A stretch of DNA of 15,617 nucleotides from SHNJ01 sp964458615. Lineage in GTDB: Bacteria > Pseudomonadota > Alphaproteobacteria > SHNJ01. The notes under the pieces were generated by a model that was given only the letters and a program-made list of their open reading frames with translations, did no database searches and had not been told where the DNA came from. Positions 1-5,663 of the stretch are shown in pieces; positions within the stretch are counted from its first letter, which is position 1; each line of letters opens with the position of its first letter. A program made the position numbers and the translations under genes. The DNA is taken from NCBI GenBank assembly GCA_964458615.1, contig CAYWJR010000035.1, positions 1-15,617 on the forward strand. Reading direction: 5' to 3'.

Positions 1-192
1 TTGAACGCTCAGCGCGGGCGCATCATTGTTGGCAGGAACTGCCGCAAAGGGCTTGCCGTCCAACCCGACAATTGTTACCAGACTAGGATCGGCAACCTGC
101 ACCGTAATGCCGGTGGCGCGGAAAGTCGCGCTGATGCCGAAAGCGGAAGACGTTAAGCCTGTTTCTGCGGCTACTGGTGCTGGATTTGCCAT
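1..192 (-). CDS. Unrecognised protein, 5' end only (cut by window edge)
   Basis: The first 64 codons of a minus-strand gene are open from ATG at 192 to the window edge, with a GAGGG ribosome-binding site about 8 bases before the ATG. The peptide starts MANPAPVAAETGLTSS and continues with alternating hydrophobic and small residues (ITVQVADPSLVTIVGLDG), which suggests beta structure. It has no signal peptide, no transmembrane helix and no charged cluster. This Ala/Thr/Val/Ser-rich style occurs at the start of large surface or tail-like proteins, but no family is recognised. Another ATG at 199 is in a frame that stops after about 45 codons, so 192 is the start. The gene runs in the same direction as etfBA but is separated from it by a terminator. 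Confidence 0.6.
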   Translation of the reverse strand, partial: MANPAPVAAETGLTSSAFGISATFRATGITVQVADPSLVTIVGLDGKPFAAVPANNDAPALSVQ

Positions 193-293
193 AATTCATA
201 CCCTCTTTATATAAAGTTCCTTTAAAGTAAAATATAATTCTTTTCAGATACAATCTATCTTAGAATGGGTATGCCGTCAATCAGTCTCCTATC

Positions 294-322
294 AAAAAAA
301 ACAGGCCCAATTCCACTGTTTT
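294..322 (-). terminator. Rho-independent terminator after etfA
   Basis: On the minus strand AAAACAG pairs with CTGTTTT (7 bp, 11-base loop) and the stem is followed by a run of eight T. It lies 55 to 80 bases past the etfA stop codon. A second, weaker hairpin (GGCCA/TGGCC with an inner CCC/GGG) lies between it and etfA at about 326-356. The stem is AT-rich, so strength is uncertain. Confidence 0.55.
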
Positions 323-376
323 AACGGCCATTTTGTTGCCCAAAAGGGTCTTGGCCATTAAAAAAACAGGTGCAGT

Positions 377-1321
377 TTATTGGCTGTTAAGCCCATCCAG
401 CGCGGTTTGCAATTCCGGCAAGATCGCGAACAAATCGCCGACCAAACCATAATCGGCGATTTGGAAAATCGGCGCCTCGCCGTCTTTGTTAATCGCAACG
501 ATGATTTTGGAATCTTTCATTCCGGCCAGATGTTGAATCGCGCCCGAAATCCCAACCGCGATATACAATTCCGGCGCGACGATTTTACCCGTCTGGCCGA
601 CTTGGTAATCGTTCGGAACGAATCCGGCATCGACCGCCGCACGACTGGCGCCGATGGCTGCGCCCAAACTGTCGGCCAATTTTTCGATCAATTTGAAATT
701 TTCCGCCGACCCGACACCGCGCCCGCCCGATACGATCACGCGCGCGCTGCCCAAATCGGGGCGGGCGCTTTGCGCGACGTCGCGCGATACAAACGCCGAT
801 TTTGCGGCGCCCGGATCGGCCGCGATATTTTCAACCGGCGCATTGCCGCCAAATGATGCGGCGGGAAAATTGGTCGGACGAACCGATAAAATTTTTACCC
901 CATCCGCCGATTGCACGGTTGCAATCGCGTTACCCGCGTAAACGGGGCGTTCGAACGTGTCCGGCGATACGATTTTAATTACATCGGAAATTGGCTGTAC
1001 GTCCAAATGCGCGGCCACGCGCGGCATGATATTTTTTCCAAACGATGTCGCGGCAAAAACGATATGCGTGTAATTTTTTGCAATCGTCAAAATGGCCGCA
1101 GCCGCGGATTCCGCCAAAAAATATTCATGCGCGGAATTATCGGCGCATAAAATTTTCGCAACGCCGGAAATTTTCGTGGCATCCGCCGCAACGGCGGAAC
1201 AATTATGTCCTAAAACCAAAACATCGATTGGCGCGGAAAAATTCTGCGCCGCCGCGGCGGCGTGCAATGCGGGTTTCAATAATTTTTTATTGTCGTGATC
1301 GGCGATAACCAGAATGCGCAT
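377..1321 (-). CDS. etfA: Electron transfer flavoprotein, alpha subunit
   Basis: EtfA carries the FAD of the soluble ETF heterodimer, which takes electrons from acyl-CoA and related dehydrogenases and passes them to ETF:ubiquinone oxidoreductase. The 314-residue length is normal. The N-terminal ETF domain occupies about residues 1-185. The C-terminal FAD domain begins near VIVSGGRGVGS (about 195-205) and contains the family hallmark QTGKIVAPELY (about 243-253), followed by VGISGAIQHLAGM (256-268) and the INKDGEAPIFQIADYG block (277-292), all of which line the flavin site. The start overlaps the etfB stop by one base (TAATG), so the two subunits are probably translationally coupled. The gene looks intact. 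The family assignment is secure; the partner dehydrogenases are not in the window. Confidence 0.97.
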   Translation of the reverse strand: MRILVIADHDNKKLLKPALHAAAAAQNFSAPIDVLVLGHNCSAVAADATKISGVAKILCADNSAHEYFLAESAAAAILTIAKNYTHIVFAATSFGKNIMPRVAAHLDVQPISDVIKIVSPDTFERPVYAGNAIATVQSADGVKILSVRPTNFPAASFGGNAPVENIAADPGAAKSAFVSRDVAQSARPDLGSARVIVSGGRGVGSAENFKLIEKLADSLGAAIGASRAAVDAGFVPNDYQVGQTGKIVAPELYIAVGISGAIQHLAGMKDSKIIVAINKDGEAPIFQIADYGLVGDLFAILPELQTALDGLNSQ

Positions 1322-2070
1322 TATAATGCCCCCGCTTTTTGCAATTTTTCAATCAATTCCGATGCGGTCGCGACCTTGACGCCCGCTTGGCGTTGCGGCG
1401 GCTCGGCGACGCGCAATGTTTTCAAACGCGGCGTCATATCGACGCCGAAATCGGCGGGCGTGTGCGTTGCGATCGGTTTCGATTTCGCCTTCATGATATT
1501 CGGCAAACTTGCGAAACGCGGCGTGTTCAACCGCAAATCGGTTGTAATGACGCACGGCATTTCCAACGCCAATGTTTCAAGCCCGCCGTCGATTTCGCGG
1601 GTCACATTGCATTTGCCGCCGGTGATTTCGATTTTCGATGCGAACGTGCCTTGCGCCCATCCCAACAATGCCGCCAACATTTGTCCGGTTTGATTGAAAT
1701 CGTCGTCGATCGCCTGCTTGCCCATGATAACTAAATTACAATTTGTTTCACGTGGAACAATTTGTAATAAAATTTTTGCGACATTCAGCGGTTGCGTTTC
1801 GCCATCGTGCAAAACATGAATGCCGCGATCCGCGCCCATGGCCAACGCAGTGCGGATCGTTTCCTGGCATTGCGACGGGCCGATCGATACAACGATCACC
1901 TCGGTTGCGATATTTTTTTCGCGCAACCGCACCGCTTCTTCGACGGCGATTTCATCGAACGGATTCATCGACATTTTGACATTCTGCGTTTCAACGCCGG
2001 ATTGATCGGATTTGACGCGGATACGGACATTGTAATCGACAACGCGTTTGATGGGGACGATGATTTTCAT
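1321..2070 (-). CDS. etfB: Electron transfer flavoprotein, beta subunit
   Basis: EtfB is the AMP-binding subunit of ETF and docks onto the dehydrogenases. The 249-residue protein is full length. Recognisable blocks are SMNPFDEIAVEEAVRLRE (34-51), RTALAMGADRGIHV (73-86) and the nucleotide-binding stretch VIMGKQAIDDDFNQTGQM (114-131). The recognition loop LPNIMKAKSKP (189-199) is almost the mitochondrial one: Leu189 matches the leucine that anchors acyl-CoA dehydrogenases, and Lys194 matches a lysine methylated in animal ETF-beta. It is the first gene of a two-gene operon with etfA, with a weak AAAGG ribosome-binding site. Promoter candidates upstream are poor: TTGCGC with a weak TACACA at 17-base spacing. 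This is the group I, housekeeping beta-oxidation type, not the FixA or bifurcating type. Confidence 0.97.
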   Translation of the reverse strand: MKIIVPIKRVVDYNVRIRVKSDQSGVETQNVKMSMNPFDEIAVEEAVRLREKNIATEVIVVSIGPSQCQETIRTALAMGADRGIHVLHDGETQPLNVAKILLQIVPRETNCNLVIMGKQAIDDDFNQTGQMLAALLGWAQGTFASKIEITGGKCNVTREIDGGLETLALEMPCVITTDLRLNTPRFASLPNIMKAKSKPIATHTPADFGVDMTPRLKTLRVAEPPQRQAGVKVATASELIEKLQKAGAL

Positions 2071-2161
2071 AAAACGGCCTTTGGACTTTGGTGTGTATTC
2101 AGATGTGTAAATTCAGGCGTAATTTGGCGCAAGACCGGATAAAAATCCAGCCCTAAAGATA

Positions 2162-2189
2162 TTTACAATATGGCAATAAATGATATAGT
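2162..2189 (+). promoter_or_regulatory. Sigma-70-type promoter, apparently giving a leaderless mRNA
   Basis: TTTACA (2162-2167) and TATAGT (2184-2189) each match the consensus at five of six positions, with a 16-base spacer. The expected start of transcription, about seven bases past the -10 box, falls on the A of the ATG at 2196. There is no ribosome-binding site before that ATG, which agrees with a leaderless transcript. Confidence 0.55.
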
Positions 2190-2195
2190 TTTGGT

Positions 2196-2510
2196 ATGTC
2201 CGTCCATTCATCCCGCAAATTGTTCGATGTTTTGCACCGCAATAAAACCCGCCGCGTGCCGACCATGGGCGATGTAAAAAAGTTTTTTGTTTTGCTGGAT
2301 GTCGATTACAGAGCAGCCGCGATCGATCTGTTGCCCGGCATGATAGAAAAATTAACCGCCGCTGCGGGCAATCAACACGCGGATCCATTCGCGCGGTATT
2401 TGGCCGCACAGTCATTCAACATATTGCAAAACGGATTGCGGCAACGGGATTTAACGGCATTGCCGAATATCAACGTTCCGCAACCGCCGCGCCGCGCGCG
2501 GACGCGGTAA
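2196..2510 (+). CDS. Small protein of unknown function
   Basis: I do not recognise this 104-residue protein. It has no signal peptide or membrane segment and is predicted by eye to be mostly helical. A basic N-terminal part (KLFDVLHRNKTRRVPTMGD) is followed by amphipathic helices (AAAIDLLPGMIEKLTAAAG, then ARYLAAQSFNILQNGLRQRD) and a short Pro/Arg-rich tail (PQPPRRARTR). Reality is supported by codon use like its neighbours, by a good promoter placed exactly at the ATG, and by the 11-base convergent gap to the next gene. The opposite-strand frame over 2113-2415 has no plausible start or composition. The basic ends could contact nucleic acid, but that is a guess. Confidence 0.65.
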   Translation: MSVHSSRKLFDVLHRNKTRRVPTMGDVKKFFVLLDVDYRAAAIDLLPGMIEKLTAAAGNQHADPFARYLAAQSFNILQNGLRQRDLTALPNINVPQPPRRARTR

Positions 2511-2521
2511 CGATCCGGCGA

Positions 2522-2746
2522 TTACCGCATCGACAGCATCAACAAAAATAACAACAATGCGGCGGCTTGCAAAATAATGCGCCACTGCATCAATTTGTTG
2601 CTGCGCCGGGATTTGGCGATAGATTCCTCGCCGGGCGCGGCGGGTTTTATCATCTGCACAACGCCGAAAATTAAAACGCCTGCGGTTGCGGCAATCGCCA
2701 CAACGACCAAAACGGGCAAATATGTTTGCAACAAAGTCGGTTCCAT
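2522..2746 (-). CDS. HIG1-domain small membrane protein with two helices
   Basis: This 74-residue inner-membrane protein has two hydrophobic helices (about residues 9-31 and 56-72) joined by a polar loop. Just before the second helix stands RSNKLMQWRIILQ (48-60), the hallmark of the hypoxia-induced-gene-1 (HIG1) family. Alphaproteobacterial members are annotated as twin transmembrane helix small proteins; mitochondrial relatives (Rcf1, HIGD) associate with cytochrome c oxidase and complex III. A longer frame could begin at a TTG at 2782. I prefer the ATG at 2746, because a perfect TATAAT at 2768-2773 would place the transcript start between the two and because known members start this way. 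A role in respiratory-complex assembly is inferred from the family only. Confidence 0.8.
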   Translation of the reverse strand: MEPTLLQTYLPVLVVVAIAATAGVLIFGVVQMIKPAAPGEESIAKSRRSNKLMQWRIILQAAALLLFLLMLSMR

Positions 2747-2767
2747 GCGAATAATCTTACGGCCTAA

Positions 2768-2773
2768 ATTATA
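2768..2773 (-). promoter_or_regulatory. -10 box TATAAT before the HIG1-type gene
   Basis: A perfect TATAAT lies 21 bases before the chosen ATG on the minus strand; no convincing -35 box is found 16 to 18 bases upstream. It would give a leader of about 15 bases and would exclude the TTG at 2782 as start codon. Confidence 0.4.
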
Positions 2774-2819
2774 AAATTCCAATATTTAAATTTACTTTAT
2801 TCCACACAGGATCCCGTCA

Positions 2820-3509
2820 ATGTCCATGCCAAAAAAATCCGGCCCCATATTGCCGCCATCAACCGGCGCCGTAAAATCGATTGTCGTCATATTGCACGGA
2901 TATGGCGCGGATGCCGACGATTTATTCGGGCTTGCGGGCGAATGGGCGGAGTATTTGCCCGATACCGCGTTCATCGCATTGAACGCGCCGGATGCGTGCG
3001 AAGGCAACCCGTTCGGGCGGCAATGGTTTTCGTTGTTCGACATGGACGAAAGCAACCGGCGCATGGAATTGACTTATTGGCCGATGGAAAAATTGGCCGA
3101 AGGCGGCGCCAAGGCCGCGCAAATTTTAAATGCCTGGCTGGATGAATTATTGGCGGAACATAATGTGCCGGACTCGAAAATGGCGATCGCCGGATTTTCC
3201 CAAGGCGGCATGATGGCGATGCACACAGGATTGCGTCGTACAAAAAGCCCCGCTGGAATCATCAGTTTCAGCGGGCGTTTGTTGCAACCCGAATCATTGG
3301 CCGGCGAAATCAAATCGACGCCGCCGGTAATGTTGCGCCACGGCGACCGCGACGATGTGGTGGCGGCCGAACATTTGCAAATCGCGCAAACGATATTGCA
3401 AAAATGCGGCGTTACGGTCGATGCGCGGATCGATTCCGGCATGGGGCACAGTATTTCGGGGCAAAGCGTGGTTGAGGCCGGAAAATTCCTGGCCAAAATT
3501 TTAAACTGA
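2820..3509 (+). CDS. Alpha/beta-hydrolase, phospholipase/carboxylesterase family
   Basis: This 229-residue cytosolic serine hydrolase belongs to the family of bacterial carboxylesterases and acyl-protein thioesterases (Abhydrolase_2). The oxyanion-hole segment LHGYGADADDLFGLA lies at 25-39. The nucleophile elbow GFSQGG (125-130) places Ser127. The acid is Asp178 in RHGDRDDVV, and the histidine is His210 in GMGHSIS. The catalytic triad and length are complete. AGGA lies about nine bases before the ATG. It likely cleaves short acyl or thioester bonds of small molecules, but the substrate cannot be read from the sequence. It starts 73 bases from the divergent HIG1-type gene and has no cotranscribed neighbour downstream. 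Confidence 0.93.
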   Translation: MSMPKKSGPILPPSTGAVKSIVVILHGYGADADDLFGLAGEWAEYLPDTAFIALNAPDACEGNPFGRQWFSLFDMDESNRRMELTYWPMEKLAEGGAKAAQILNAWLDELLAEHNVPDSKMAIAGFSQGGMMAMHTGLRRTKSPAGIISFSGRLLQPESLAGEIKSTPPVMLRHGDRDDVVAAEHLQIAQTILQKCGVTVDARIDSGMGHSISGQSVVEAGKFLAKILN

Positions 3510-3573
3510 TATTGCCGCCGCAACGGGCATTTCGCGCCGCAACAAAATCGGCATACGCCGCACAGGGCGGGCA

Positions 3574-3616
3574 ATAAGCCACAAAATAGTGGAAAATAGC
3601 CGGATAAGCGGCTTAT
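3574..3616. repeat. Nested inverted repeats downstream of the esterase
   Basis: ATAAGCC (3574-3580) and GGCTTAT (3610-3616) form a 7-bp inverted repeat. Inside it are two smaller hairpins, CCAC/GTGG (3579-3592) and AGCCG/CGGCT (3598-3613). The last is followed by TATTTGTT, so a weak terminator of the esterase transcript is possible, although the T-run is poor. Confidence 0.3.
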
Positions 3617-3619
3617 TTG

Positions 3620-3647
3620 TTGAATATTTATTAATCAATGTTAAGAT
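3620..3647 (+). promoter_or_regulatory. Possible promoter of the HNH gene
   Basis: TTGAAT (3620-3625) and TAAGAT (3642-3647), 16 bases apart, each match four of six consensus bases in a very AT-rich stretch. It would give a leader of about 63 bases containing an unused AGGAGG-like sequence (CGGAGG near 3662-3667) and a small hairpin with a T-rich loop. Confidence 0.35.
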
Positions 3648-3716
3648 AAAATATAAGAGTACGGAGGATACCGGCAACTTTTTTGTTACCACCTTTGGCA
3701 CGGCTTGGAGCAGGCA

Positions 3717-4277
3717 ATGACACAAAGTCTTGAAACCTGCCACGCTCTTGTATTGAATGCCGATCACCGCCCGTTATCGTATTTCCCATTATCCGTCTGG
3801 TCCTGGCAAGAAGCCGTCAAAGCGGTTTTTTTAAACCGCGTGCAAATCGTATCCGAATATGAACGCGAAATTCATTCGCCCGGCATGACCATGCGCCTGC
3901 CCAGCGTGATCGCACTAAAAGAATATGTGGCGACCGCCAAACGCCCCGCATTTACGCGGTTCAACGTGTTTTTACGCGACCGGTTCATGTGCCAATATTG
4001 CGATCAACGCCTGTCGACCCACGATTTAACGTTCGATCACGTAATCCCGCGTTCGCGCGGCGGACGGACGACATGGTACAATGTGGTCACGGCCTGCAAT
4101 TGTTGTAATTTACGCAAAGGCAATAAATTATGCCACGAAGTGCGGATGTTCCCGCACCAGGAACCGTATGCGCCGAACAGTTTTCAATTACAGGAAAATG
4201 GCCGCGCATTTCCGCCGAATTATTTGCACACATCCTGGCGCGATTATTTATATTGGGATTCGGAATTGGAAGAATAA
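3717..4277 (+). CDS. HNH endonuclease-fold protein
   Basis: This 186-residue protein has a C-terminal HNH nuclease module with a zinc knuckle. The pairs are Cys92/Cys95 (FMCQYCDQ) and Cys127/Cys130 (TACNCCNLRKG). The catalytic core is LTFDHVIPRSRGG (104-116) with Asp107-His108, and Asn122 lies in WYNVV. The N-terminal half (VLNADHRPLSYFPLSVWSW) is the conserved extension found in chromosomal alphaproteobacterial and cyanobacterial HNH proteins of this size. A GGAG seven bases upstream fixes the ATG at 3717 rather than the TTG at 3705. No methylase, toxin partner or phage gene is nearby, so it is not visibly part of a restriction or homing system. The family suggests DNA cleavage or repair; the biological role is unknown. 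Confidence 0.92.
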   Translation: MTQSLETCHALVLNADHRPLSYFPLSVWSWQEAVKAVFLNRVQIVSEYEREIHSPGMTMRLPSVIALKEYVATAKRPAFTRFNVFLRDRFMCQYCDQRLSTHDLTFDHVIPRSRGGRTTWYNVVTACNCCNLRKGNKLCHEVRMFPHQEPYAPNSFQLQENGRAFPPNYLHTSWRDYLYWDSELEE

Positions 4278-4290
4278 ATTCCAGCGCGCT

Positions 4291-5442
4291 TTATTGCCCC
4301 TGCCTACCGCCGGGCAGTTTTCCGGATCTGACCAATTTGGTGATTACATTGCTGTCCTTGCGCGCCAATTTTGCGTGATCCGTTAAATAATCATTAGAAT
4401 CCATAATTTTTTCAATAGGCGTCAATCCGCTGATCCGCGCCAGTGCCGAATTCGAGCATGCCATCATCGCGCGGCTTATCGTGCGGTCAAAAAACGCGAT
4501 CATATCGTCGCGCCGCGCCTTCATGTCTTTCGGGCGGATGATATGCGATGGCGGCAAATCCAGCCAAACGCCGGAAAGATTTGACGGATTATCGCAATCC
4601 CCCGCCAAGTGCACGATAACAGGACGGGATTGGCCGGAAATTGCGCCCCATGATTTTACCATTTCCTGATCTATCGAACTGCCTGGAACATTTGCATCGA
4701 CGCCCACAAAAACCGCATCCACATAATGCAGTGCGATACTCAACGCGGTTTGCCAAGGCATTATATCGACATTGGCCGTCACCTGGCATTTCTCAACCGC
4801 CCTTGCCACCTCCTGACAGGCCTTGTCCAAACCGGCTTTGTCCGGCGATGTTAAAACGATATTTTGCGCGCCGCCATTTTCAAATTTGCCAAATACCGAC
4901 GCGATATTCGCCGCGCGGCTATTATCCGCGGCGACAATCATGATTTTATTTGGCTTGGCGGGCAACAATGTTTTAGCAGCATGCAAAAAAGTCGTCGGAA
5001 CGACGTCACGCATGATCGACCGGCGAATTTTGTTGCCGTCTTCCAAAATTTTTTCAACGATCGGAGATAAAAACGGTTTGGATTTTTGCGCGGTCTTTTT
5101 GTACTCTGCCCACGCAACGCGGATTTGTCCTGCTATTTCCGCCTCGCCTTTTTCTTCGGAATGCAGACCGCAAAACAATTCCAAAATGAATCTGTACGCT
5201 TCTTGGCCTTGTAAATGATGTTGTGCAACCTTAACCAATTCTGGCGGCAGTTTCGCAATTTCGGCCGCAGGCAAAACGACAATTTGCCGGCTGCAAGTTT
5301 CCGGGCGAAAATAGCCGTTCAACTTGCCCAGTAAAATGCCGCGCTTGGCCTTGTTCGGCTCCAGTTTTTCCACATCATTCATCATGATGTTTAAAACCCC
5401 CAAACCCGCGATTGCTTCTTTTAATATAAGTGGCTGTCCCAT
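4291..5442 (-). CDS. Degenerate glutamyl-tRNA reductase-like protein
   Basis: Reading by eye, this 383-residue protein follows the order of glutamyl-tRNA reductase (GluTR, C5 haem pathway). RPETCSRQIVVL (46-57) matches the STCNRTE catalytic-Cys block, with Cys50 kept. CGLHSEEKGEAEIAGQIRVA (91-110) matches GLDSxxxGExQIxGQV, and GNKIRRSIM (136-144) matches the KRVRTET block. A Rossmann-like region spans about 165-305, with SSIDQEMV and SRPVIVHLAGD resembling later GluTR motifs. The differences are large. The NHKTAP motif is not recognisable. The NADPH loop GAGEM is replaced by AADNSRA (171-177). The C-terminal dimerisation part is only about 80 residues, against about 110 in E. coli. AGGGA precedes the ATG, and the gene has its own promoter. 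Most alphaproteobacteria make ALA by the other (C4) route, so a non-catalytic or repurposed relative is likely. The homology is my pattern match, not a search result. Confidence 0.65.
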   Translation of the reverse strand: MGQPLILKEAIAGLGVLNIMMNDVEKLEPNKAKRGILLGKLNGYFRPETCSRQIVVLPAAEIAKLPPELVKVAQHHLQGQEAYRFILELFCGLHSEEKGEAEIAGQIRVAWAEYKKTAQKSKPFLSPIVEKILEDGNKIRRSIMRDVVPTTFLHAAKTLLPAKPNKIMIVAADNSRAANIASVFGKFENGGAQNIVLTSPDKAGLDKACQEVARAVEKCQVTANVDIMPWQTALSIALHYVDAVFVGVDANVPGSSIDQEMVKSWGAISGQSRPVIVHLAGDCDNPSNLSGVWLDLPPSHIIRPKDMKARRDDMIAFFDRTISRAMMACSNSALARISGLTPIEKIMDSNDYLTDHAKLARKDSNVITKLVRSGKLPGGRQGQ

Positions 5443-5448
5443 ATTTTT

Positions 5449-5472
5449 CCCTAAAGGAAATATATATTAGGG
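5449..5472. repeat. Inverted repeat over the -10 region of the GluTR-like gene
   Basis: CCCTAA (5449-5454) and TTAGGG (5467-5472) form a perfect 6-bp inverted repeat with a 12-base AT-only or near AT-only centre that contains the -10 box and the predicted transcript start. This is a typical position for a repressor site. No regulator is identified. Confidence 0.35.
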
Positions 5473-5487
5473 GGGTTCGTTTGGCAA
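5459..5487 (-). promoter_or_regulatory. Sigma-70-type promoter of the GluTR-like gene
   Basis: On the minus strand TTGCCA (5482-5487) and TATATT (5459-5464), both five of six consensus matches, are 17 bases apart. The predicted start near 5452 leaves a leader of about ten bases that begins with the AGGGA ribosome-binding site. Confidence 0.6.
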
Positions 5488-5567
5488 GTGTAATTATGCA
5501 TTATTTATCATATAGTTATACATAAATATGCCGCATATATCGCAAATGCGTGGGGTTTATATTCCAC

Positions 5568-5595
5568 TTGACCGAGTATCTTTTATAAATACAAT
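5568..5595 (+). promoter_or_regulatory. Sigma-70-type promoter of the Clp-like gene
   Basis: TTGACC (5568-5573) and TACAAT (5590-5595), each five of six consensus matches, are 16 bases apart. Transcription would begin near 5602, about 62 bases before the ATG at 5664. A small hairpin (GTGG/CCAC, about 5550-5567) lies just upstream of the -35 box. Confidence 0.55.
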
Positions 5596-5663
5596 GGCAG
5601 CGAAATAAAATTCGCGCAATAACCGCGCATACCGACCGGCAAAGGCAAACAGGCAGGGGCAAT

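Noticed and set aside
380..856. Plus-strand open frame of 158 codons.
   Set aside because: It is antisense to etfA, whose protein is unmistakable; the antisense product is Arg-rich without a ribosome-binding site.
2113..2415. Minus-strand open frame of 100 codons opposite the small unknown gene.
   Set aside because: It is Cys/Arg-rich and lacks a ribosome-binding site; the plus-strand frame has a precisely placed promoter and normal composition.
3661..3716. Leader peptide upstream of the HNH gene, suggested by CGGAGG and a short open stretch.
   Set aside because: No ATG, GTG or well-spaced TTG follows the CGGAGG; only an ATA would fit.
3717..4277. HNH protein as part of a restriction, homing or phage module.
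   Set aside because: No methylase, intron, intein or phage gene adjoins it; the size and N-terminal extension fit a common chromosomal alphaproteobacterial protein.
5443..5475. RNA hairpin hiding the ribosome-binding site of the GluTR-like gene (thermometer-like).
   Set aside because: CCCTAA could pair with the TTAGGG that contains the ribosome-binding site, but the best promoter starts transcription near 5452, so the pairing arm would not be in the mRNA. A DNA operator is the better reading.
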